From positions 1 to 11,414 of the forward strand of contig DDZY01000141.1 in assembly GCA_002346525.1 (NCBI GenBank): 11,414 nt of DNA, in the 5' to 3' direction. Below, in pieces: positions 7,396 through 11,414 of the stretch (positions are counted from its first letter, which is position 1; each line of letters starts with the position of its first letter). The DNA is from Proteobacteria bacterium UBA2996. Its GTDB lineage: Bacteria; Pseudomonadota; Gammaproteobacteria; Arenicellales; UBA868. Position numbers and translations under genes: made by a program. The notes beneath the pieces are model-generated. The model searched no databases. It saw only the letters and a list, made by a program, of their open reading frames with translations, and was not told where the DNA came from.

Positions 7396-8088
7396 ATGTC
7401 TTTATTGAGTACAGATCCTGCGAAAGCCTCGGTGGCCAAACCGGTTGACGCCCTGATTGAGTTCCTCGGCGGGGAAACCGGTAGACTCCTCGATATCGGC
7501 TGCGGTGAAGGGGCGCTGAGCGATACGCTCTCGCAGCATGGCTATAACGTTACCGGAATCGATCCGCTAGTGGGTAGCGGTGCCTCTGCATGGCGCGTGC
7601 GCGCGAGTGCCGGCGCTATCCCGCTTGCGAGTGACAGTTTCGATATCGCGGTGTTTCACTGGTCCTTGCACCACGTTCCTGAGGAGTCGATGTCGCCCGC
7701 GCTTGCAGAAGCGCAGCGGGTGCTCACCGATGCCGGCAGGCTTATTGTGATTGAGCCGGAACCTATCGGCAGCTGGCAAGAGGTGTCGCAGCCGTTTCAT
7801 GACGAAACCGAGGTTCAGGCAAAGGCGGCAAAGGCGGTCGACAAAGTTGTTAGTGTCAGCGCCAGCACCTTAACAAGACGGCGGCAGTATTACCTCAGTG
7901 AAGACCGTTACAGTTGTTTTGACGAATTTGTTGAGTCAATGATGTCCTACGCGTATAACCGCTACACCGAAGATCAAATTCGCCAGCAACGCGTGCGGGA
8001 TGCTTTTGAGTCTTACCGCGAAGGCGATATCTTCCGTCTTCAGCATCGGATCCGAATGGAGGAGATATGCCCGAGTGCAAACAACTAG
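7396..8088 (+). CDS. Class I SAM-dependent methyltransferase (Methyltransf_11 type)
   Basis: A 230-residue Rossmann-fold methyltransferase. The SAM-binding motif I is LLDIGCGEG (31-39), the acidic residue that holds the ribose is Asp56 in VTGIDP, and FDIAVFHWSLHHV (82-94) is the usual post-motif segment, followed by RVLTDAGRLIVIEPEP (from 108). The C-terminal third (about 125-230) is helical, charged and not recognised, and should hold the substrate. ATG 7396 is 3 bases after the synthetase stop (TAA 7390-7392), so it is surely cotranscribed; an AGAG (7381-7384) is the only nearby ribosome site. It resembles UbiE/COQ5-like or small-molecule methyltransferases, but nothing shows the acceptor. 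Being wedged between a CoA ligase and a hydratase, it may act on the same small molecule, for example at an N, S or carboxylate; this is inference. Confidence 0.85.
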   Translation: MSLLSTDPAKASVAKPVDALIEFLGGETGRLLDIGCGEGALSDTLSQHGYNVTGIDPLVGSGASAWRVRASAGAIPLASDSFDIAVFHWSLHHVPEESMSPALAEAQRVLTDAGRLIVIEPEPIGSWQEVSQPFHDETEVQAKAAKAVDKVVSVSASTLTRRRQYYLSEDRYSCFDEFVESMMSYAYNRYTEDQIRQQRVRDAFESYREGDIFRLQHRIRMEEICPSANN

Positions 8089-8123
8089 ATTGGGCTTTCA
8101 GGGAGGCCCCTGCTGATGGGTAG
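8067..8123 (+). CDS. Possible 18-residue coupling ORF
   Basis: An ATG at 8067 lies 3 bases after GGAGGA (8058-8063) and opens an 18-codon frame (MPECKQLDWAFREAPADG). It overlaps the methyltransferase 3' end and ends across the hydratase ATG (8116). The purine-rich stretch may be there by chance, since it encodes Met-Glu-Glu of the methyltransferase, and the spacing is short. No homology is claimed. Confidence 0.12.
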   Translation: MPECKQLDWAFREAPADG

Positions 8124-8901
8124 CGGCAGCGTGCTCACCGAGCAACGGGGTGCCGTTCTTCAGGTGACCCTGAATCGGCCGAAGGCGAATGCGATCGATG
8201 TCGAAACCAGCCGGGAACTGGGAGACGTGTTCGCCGGATTTCGGGATGACCCCGATCTGCGGGTGGCGATCATCACGGGTGCAGGTGAGAAGTTTTTCTG
8301 TCCTGGATGGGATCTCAAAGCCGCCGCCGAAGGTGAGGCCGTTGACAGCGACTATGGCGTGGGCGGTTTTGGAGGGCTGCAGGAGTTGCCAGATCTCAAC
8401 AAGCCTGTCATCGCGGCAGTGAATGGGATCTGCTGTGGCGGTGGATTAGAGTGGGCGCTGTCGGCGGACATGATTCTTGCTGCCGAGCATGCCACGTTTG
8501 CCTTGCCCGAAATCAACTCGGGAACCATCGCGGATGCGGCCACTTTGAAATTACCCAAGCGCATCCCCTGGCACATCGCCATGGAGTTGCTGTTTACCGG
8601 CAGGTGGATGGATGCCGCGGAAGCGCATCACTGGGGAATCGTCAACGAAGTGACACCATTGGATAAGCTACTCGCGCGTGCTCACGAACTTGCAGCGATG
8701 CTGGCTGAAGGGCCGCCTCTTGTCTTTGCAGCAATCAAGGAGGTCGCACGAGCGTCTGAGAATATGCGGTTTCAGGATGCGCTTGATGGAATCACCGGCA
8801 GAAAGTTTCCGACTATCAATAAACTTTACTCCAGTGAAGATCAGCTGGAGGGCGCCAGAGCTTTTGCCGAAAAGCGAAAGCCGCAATGGAAAGGGTGTTG
8901 A
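8116..8901 (+). CDS. CaiD-like enoyl-CoA hydratase / carnitinyl-CoA dehydratase (crotonase)
   Basis: A 261-residue crotonase, the same length as E. coli CaiD and very similar to it as remembered: the shared block runs from RPKANAID (21-28) through FRDDP and RVAIITGAGEKFF to GWDLKAAAEGEA (64-75), and the C-terminal AFAEKRKPQWKG is also alike. CaiD hydrates crotonobetainyl-CoA to carnitinyl-CoA. Both catalytic glutamates are kept: Glu112 in GGGLE and Glu132 in ALPE, matching E. coli Glu111 and Glu131. The oxyanion-hole region CCGGG (106-110) is intact. A difference is SGTIADAAT (135-143), where CaiD has GIVPDSGG. ATG 8116 has GGGAGG at 8101-8106. It is the last gene of the operon, 27 bases after the methyltransferase. 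Hydration of a betaine enoyl-CoA is the leading guess; a general short-chain enoyl-CoA hydratase is the alternative. Confidence 0.88.
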   Translation: MGSGSVLTEQRGAVLQVTLNRPKANAIDVETSRELGDVFAGFRDDPDLRVAIITGAGEKFFCPGWDLKAAAEGEAVDSDYGVGGFGGLQELPDLNKPVIAAVNGICCGGGLEWALSADMILAAEHATFALPEINSGTIADAATLKLPKRIPWHIAMELLFTGRWMDAAEAHHWGIVNEVTPLDKLLARAHELAAMLAEGPPLVFAAIKEVARASENMRFQDALDGITGRKFPTINKLYSSEDQLEGARAFAEKRKPQWKGC

Positions 8902-8955
8902 TTTCACGAACCACTTACCACTTTATACCTATATAACCGGATTCTTTCGTTCCTT

Positions 8956-8985
8956 TTGTTTAGAACTGAGGAATTTCGCTATCAT
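8956..8985 (+). promoter_or_regulatory. Weak promoter candidate before the YeeE/YedE gene
   Basis: TTGTTT (8956-8961) and TATCAT (8980-8985) with an 18-base spacer lie in the 147-base AT-richer gap between the hydratase and the transporter gene. The gap suggests separate transcription. No clear terminator for the upstream operon was seen. Confidence 0.25.
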
Positions 8986-9048
8986 CGTACCCGTTGCTAA
9001 GAGTGTTCTCCTGCTTAGATGAACAGAATAGAGACAGAACAATAAATA

Positions 9049-10182
9049 ATGGAAGAATGGTCGATAGTTCATAAAGTTGCGCTCCTCGGTTTTTTGGGTG
9101 CGCTCATTTTCGGCGCCATCGCCAACAAGACCCATTTTTGCATCATGGGATCAATCAGCGACTGGATCAATATGGGATCCCGGGTGCGGTTTCGGGCCTG
9201 GATGCTGTCGATCGGCATTGCGATTCTGGGTTCGCAGGCAATGGTGCAGTTGGGCTGGGTTGATTTCGATACCACCATGTATCGGGGGTCCAGTTTTGGA
9301 TTGGGGGGTTTTCTGATCGGAGGAATTCTCTTCGGCGCGGGAATGACTCTTGGGGCAGGTTGTGGTCAGCGCACGTTGGTACGGGTTGGCGGCGGTAATC
9401 TCAAATCGCTCGTCGTATTGATTGTCATGGCGATTACGGCATACATGACCTTGCGTGGTTTGTTGGCGCCAGTGCGGATTGATGTCTTCGGACCTCTTGC
9501 CATTGACCTCGAGTCACAAGGAATCAGTAATCAGGGAATCGAGACCATCCTCGCACACTGGGTCGGCGTATCTGGCGAAATGATGGCCATTATTGTCGCG
9601 CTGGTACTGGGTCTTGGCACCATAATCTATGCCCTTAAAGATAAGGGCTTCCGTGCCAGTGGCGACAACATTCTGGCAGGAGTGACGATCGGGGTTCTGG
9701 TGGTGGGGGCTTGGTACACAACCGGTGTGATCGGCAATGATGACTTCGAGCCCGTCCCCGTCGAGGCGCTTACCTTTATTGCGCCCACAGGTAATACGGT
9801 TAACTATCTCATGACCTGGACAGGAGCCGAGATCAATTTTGGAATTGCTGTGGTGCTTGGTATGATCCTGGGTTCTTTTCTCTATGCGATTTTTTCCGGG
9901 AACTTCAGAGTCGAAGCCTTTGCCAACCGGGCGGACATGCGCAACCACCTGGTGGCGGGCGTGCTGATGGGGTTTGGCGGGGTGCTATCTTTTGGCTGCA
10001 CCATCGGCCAAGGGGTATCGGGAATGTCGACGCTAGCTTTAGGCTCGCTGGTAGCCTTGTTGTCGATCATGTTGGGATCGGCGTTGACCATGAAAATCCA
10101 GTACTACATGCTGGACGATGGCTTCTGGAGTTCTCTGCGCCAGTCGCTCGCTGATCTGCGGTTGTTTCCCGCGCCGAAATAA
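9049..10182 (+). CDS. YeeE/YedE family sulfur-compound transporter (Sulf_transp)
   Basis: A 377-residue polytopic inner-membrane protein with about nine hydrophobic segments (near 10-28, 48-70, 83-103, 117-138, 173-196, 207-228, 263-284, 300-322, 328-346). It is built as two repeats of the Sulf_transp unit. The family's key cysteines are present: Cys31 in THFCIMG, Cys105 in GAGCGQRTLVR and Cys317 in SFGCTIGQGVSG. In the characterised member TsuA three cysteines line the path for thiosulfate uptake, so import of thiosulfate or another reduced sulfur species is likely. The usual partner TusA/YeeD-like sulfur carrier is not in the window. ATG 9049 gives a sensible N-terminus, MEEWSIVHKVALLGFLGAL, but has only a weak upstream GAGACAG. 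It ends 66 bases before the tRNA-Lys. A link to the acyl-CoA operon is not shown by spacing. Confidence 0.9.
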   Translation: MEEWSIVHKVALLGFLGALIFGAIANKTHFCIMGSISDWINMGSRVRFRAWMLSIGIAILGSQAMVQLGWVDFDTTMYRGSSFGLGGFLIGGILFGAGMTLGAGCGQRTLVRVGGGNLKSLVVLIVMAITAYMTLRGLLAPVRIDVFGPLAIDLESQGISNQGIETILAHWVGVSGEMMAIIVALVLGLGTIIYALKDKGFRASGDNILAGVTIGVLVVGAWYTTGVIGNDDFEPVPVEALTFIAPTGNTVNYLMTWTGAEINFGIAVVLGMILGSFLYAIFSGNFRVEAFANRADMRNHLVAGVLMGFGGVLSFGCTIGQGVSGMSTLALGSLVALLSIMLGSALTMKIQYYMLDDGFWSSLRQSLADLRLFPAPK

Positions 10183-10230
10183 TTTTGAAACCCTAGGTTT
10201 GGGTGCACTGCTCAATGAACGGTGGGCAGG

Positions 10231-10236
10231 TATAAT
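10231..10236 (+). promoter_or_regulatory. TATAAT -10 box of the tRNA-Lys promoter
   Basis: A perfect TATAAT ends 12 bases before the tRNA, followed by the GC-rich discriminator GCGCTCGC, the pattern seen at stringently controlled stable-RNA promoters. A -35 at the right distance is poor (about CTGCTC at 10208-10213). Confidence 0.65.
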
Positions 10237-10248
10237 GCGCTCGCTTTC

Positions 10249-10324
10249 GGGCCGTTAGCTCAGTCGGTAGAGCATCTGACTTTTAATCAGGTGGTCGCAG
10301 GTTCGATCCCTGCACGGCCCACCA
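10249..10324 (+). tRNA. tRNA-Lys (anticodon TTT)
   Basis: A 76-base tRNA with encoded CCA. The acceptor arms GGGCCGT (10249-10255) and ACGGCCC pair fully. The D arm is GCTC/GAGC. The anticodon stem is TCTGA/TCAGG with loop CTTTTAA and anticodon TTT at 10282-10284. The T arm is GCAGG/CCTGC with the loop TTCGATC. It is preceded by a TATAAT box. The part from 10274 onward is repeated at the window end, so this tRNA may be an integration target. Confidence 0.98.
10274..10296 (+). repeat. Left copy of tRNA-Lys direct repeat (attL-like)
   Basis: These 23 bases, from the base before the anticodon stem through the variable region, match 11392-11414 at 22 of 23 positions (G10291 against A11409). Similarity begins sharply at 10274; the preceding D-arm bases differ. 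The true length of the repeat is unknown because the right copy is cut by the window end. Confidence 0.65.
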
Positions 10325-10341
10325 TTCAAGCCTATAAAAAC

Positions 10342-10360
10342 AGCATTTTGCGAAAGTGCT
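10342..10360 (+). terminator. Hairpin after tRNA-Lys, possible terminator
   Basis: AGCATTTT (10342-10349) pairs with AAAGTGCT (10353-10360) over 8 bp with one G-T pair and a 3-base loop, 17 bases after the tRNA. A run of five T lies 8 bases further on (10369-10374), too far for a textbook terminator. Confidence 0.35.
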
Positions 10361-10378
10361 AGGGCATCCTTTTTCCCC

Positions 10379-10399
10379 ACTTTAGCGGTTTGCTAAAGT
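10379..10399 (+). promoter_or_regulatory. 8-bp inverted repeat just upstream of the oxygenase gene
   Basis: ACTTTAGC (10379-10386) and GCTAAAGT (10392-10399) pair perfectly around a GGTTT loop, ending 17 bases before the ATG of the next gene. It could stop tRNA transcription, act as an operator, or be part of an integration site. It overlaps a tandem GTTTGCT repeat (10388-10394 and 10398-10404). Confidence 0.4.
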
Positions 10400-10416
10400 T
10401 TGCTGAAAAATACTAA

Positions 10417-11268
10417 ATGAATATTTCCCATATTGTTAACACTGATCTTTATCCTTTCGACGATCCAGGCGGTGGTACCTATAAGGCATTAATCTTGGAG
10501 TGTCGAGAGCAATTGGAAAAAACAGGCTGCTGCTTGTTACCCAACTTTTTGAATCCAGTCGCATTAGAAAACGCAAAACAGGAGGCAATTGAACTTGCGT
10601 CAAGCGGATTCCAAATGAATCACTATTTCGCGTATGACGATGTCGATGATGAATCGTTGTTGCGAAACCTCCAATTTCTCCCAATGGATCATCCGCGTCG
10701 GTTTAGATCGTTAACTAAGATCAGATTTGTTGCGAGAGATTTAATTGGTCGTGCAAATCCTATACAGCTAGTTCATGATTGGCCAAAGATGTGTAGTTTC
10801 TTGCAGGACATTCTGCAGGGTTCAGAAATTTTTCGTAATGAATGTCCTTTATCGTCTTGTGTCTTCACGGTTGCGGAAAGGGGTGAACTGCAAGATTGGC
10901 ATTTCGATGGAAATGAGTTCATTGTCACAGTGATGTTAGAAGATAGTAACGAGGGTGGTCATTTTGAATTTGTTAGGGGCCTAAGAGATGCTGAGAAGGG
11001 CGATAATTTTGAGAGCATCTCTGAAGTAATCAATGGCAAATATCCTGCTATAGAGCGACCTGCTATCAAGCCAGGGACTTTGACCGTATTTTGCGGTAAA
11101 TATAATTTCCACCGAGCATCGGCAGTTGAGGGTGATGGGCGACGAATCATGGCGGTGTTGTCTTACGAAACTGAACCCGGTAAGACAGGTACAGACGAAT
11201 ATCTGAAACTGTTTTATAACCGGACGCTTTTGGATGTCGTCGGCTATCCAACACCAAGAGATAATTAA
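10417..11268 (+). CDS. 2OG-Fe(II) oxygenase, HalD/BesD-like
   Basis: A 283-residue non-haem iron, 2-oxoglutarate-dependent oxygenase. The core is WHFDGNEFIVTVML (161-174) and GGHFEF (180-185), then PGTLTVFCGKYNFHRASAVEGDGRRIMAVLSY (219-250). This resembles the HalD/BesD group, whose studied members chlorinate or hydroxylate free amino acids such as lysine. The iron ligands are His162, Asp164 and His232, with Arg242 or Arg243 as the likely 2-oxoglutarate ligand. Because the HxD carboxylate is present, where the halogenases have HxG, hydroxylation is more likely than halogenation. The substrate is unknown. ATG 10417 has no Shine-Dalgarno and an AT-rich leader. Hand counts of three 60-base lines give 40-45% GC, against about 65% for a line in the acyl-CoA synthetase, which suggests recent acquisition. 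It stands alone between a tRNA-Lys and a partial tRNA copy. PhyH-like oxygenases are the wider alternative. Confidence 0.8.
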   Translation: MNISHIVNTDLYPFDDPGGGTYKALILECREQLEKTGCCLLPNFLNPVALENAKQEAIELASSGFQMNHYFAYDDVDDESLLRNLQFLPMDHPRRFRSLTKIRFVARDLIGRANPIQLVHDWPKMCSFLQDILQGSEIFRNECPLSSCVFTVAERGELQDWHFDGNEFIVTVMLEDSNEGGHFEFVRGLRDAEKGDNFESISEVINGKYPAIERPAIKPGTLTVFCGKYNFHRASAVEGDGRRIMAVLSYETEPGKTGTDEYLKLFYNRTLLDVVGYPTPRDN

Positions 11269-11297
11269 GAAGTGGTAAAGAAGACACAGAAAGAGAC

Positions 11298-11315
11298 AGT
11301 AAAACGTAGTAAAAC
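11298..11315 (+). repeat. Tandem AGTAAAAC repeat, 10-base period
   Basis: AGTAAAAC occurs at 11298-11305 and again at 11308-11315, one helical turn apart, in the spacer between the oxygenase stop and the partial tRNA copy. Such short phased repeats are common at recombinase or repressor binding sites, but two copies only make weak evidence. Confidence 0.35.
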
Positions 11316-11330
11316 CTTAGAAAGGTTTTA
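11310..11330 (+). terminator. AT-rich 9-bp hairpin after the oxygenase gene
   Basis: TAAAACCTT (11310-11318) and AAGGTTTTA (11322-11330) pair perfectly around AGA, 41 bases after the stop. The descending arm itself supplies TTTTA, so it may work as a weak intrinsic terminator in either direction. The rest of 11269-11391 shows no gene. Confidence 0.4.
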
Positions 11331-11391
11331 GCGGGTATTTACCAGTTACGCTCTAAGTGTCGGATCGGTCGCATGATTCCCAAGTTCGGGT

Positions 11392-11414
11392 ATCTGACTT
11401 TTAATCAGATGGTC
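11392..11414 (+). repeat. Partial tRNA-Lys copy at window end (attR-like)
   Basis: The sequence ATCTGACTTTTAATCAG followed by ATGGTC repeats the tRNA-Lys anticodon arm and variable region (22 of 23 bases). The upstream bases (CCCAAGTTCGGGT) do not make an acceptor or D arm, so this is not the 5' part of an intact tRNA gene. It runs off the window end. Same orientation and location beyond the tRNA 3' end are what is expected of an attR left by a tRNA-targeting integrase. Confidence 0.6.

Noticed and set aside
10188..10200. Terminator for the YeeE/YedE gene at AAACC-CTA-GGTTT
   Set aside because: The stem is only 5 bp, AT-rich and not followed by a T-run.
11269..11391. CRISPR array or integron attC suggested by repeated AGTAAAAC and hairpins
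   Set aside because: There are only two short tandem copies, no spacers of regular length, and no cas or integrase gene.
11340..11414. Second complete tRNA-Lys gene at the window end
   Set aside because: The bases before the anticodon arm form no acceptor strand or D arm, so only a partial copy is supported.

Overview
The window reads as chromosome of a gammaproteobacterium, probably free-living or marine rather than enteric. The 5' part is the end of the division and cell-wall cluster in the classical order ftsQ-ftsA-ftsZ-lpxC. The FtsZ tail (DYLDVPAFLRRQAD) and the LpxC sequence are of gammaproteobacterial type. The cluster does not continue into secA after lpxC, as it does in many relatives; a different set of genes follows.

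Layout: (1) 1-224 ftsQ C-terminus; 242-1495 ftsA; a possible 30-residue leader ORF at 1498-1590; 1602-2747 ftsZ; an AT-rich promoter-like spacer with phased A-tracts and a hairpin; 2909-3820 lpxC. (2) 3821-4166, a 346-base spacer with an inverted repeat just after lpxC and a perfect 7-1-7 palindrome that looks like an operator. (3) 4167-8901, a tightly packed four-gene operon: acyl-CoA dehydrogenase, NDP-forming acyl-CoA synthetase (TTG start likely), class I SAM methyltransferase, and a CaiD-like crotonase. (4) 9049-10182, a YeeE/YedE (Sulf_transp) membrane protein with its three cysteines. (5) 10249-10324, tRNA-Lys(TTT) with encoded CCA and a TATAAT box. (6) 10325-11414, AT-richer DNA with one gene, a HalD/BesD-like 2OG-Fe(II) oxygenase carrying HxD...H. 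The window ends in a 23-base near-exact copy of the tRNA-Lys anticodon arm and variable region, without the 5' half of the tRNA.

How the genes may work together: the operon can charge a carboxylic acid to its CoA thioester (ligase), oxidise it to the enoyl-CoA (dehydrogenase) and hydrate it (CaiD-like hydratase). The hydratase is strikingly close to carnitinyl-CoA dehydratase, so a betaine such as gamma-butyrobetaine, crotonobetaine or carnitine is the leading substrate guess. A sulfonium analogue (DMSP type) or an ordinary branched acid cannot be excluded. The methyltransferase inside the operon is unexplained.

The most notable structure is the tRNA-Lys with a downstream partial copy 1,118 bases away. 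It has the geometry of attL/attR flanking an acquired segment whose only gene is the AT-rich oxygenase. No integrase is visible in the window, so this could be a minimal cargo segment, a decayed island, or the first of nested insertions continuing past the end.
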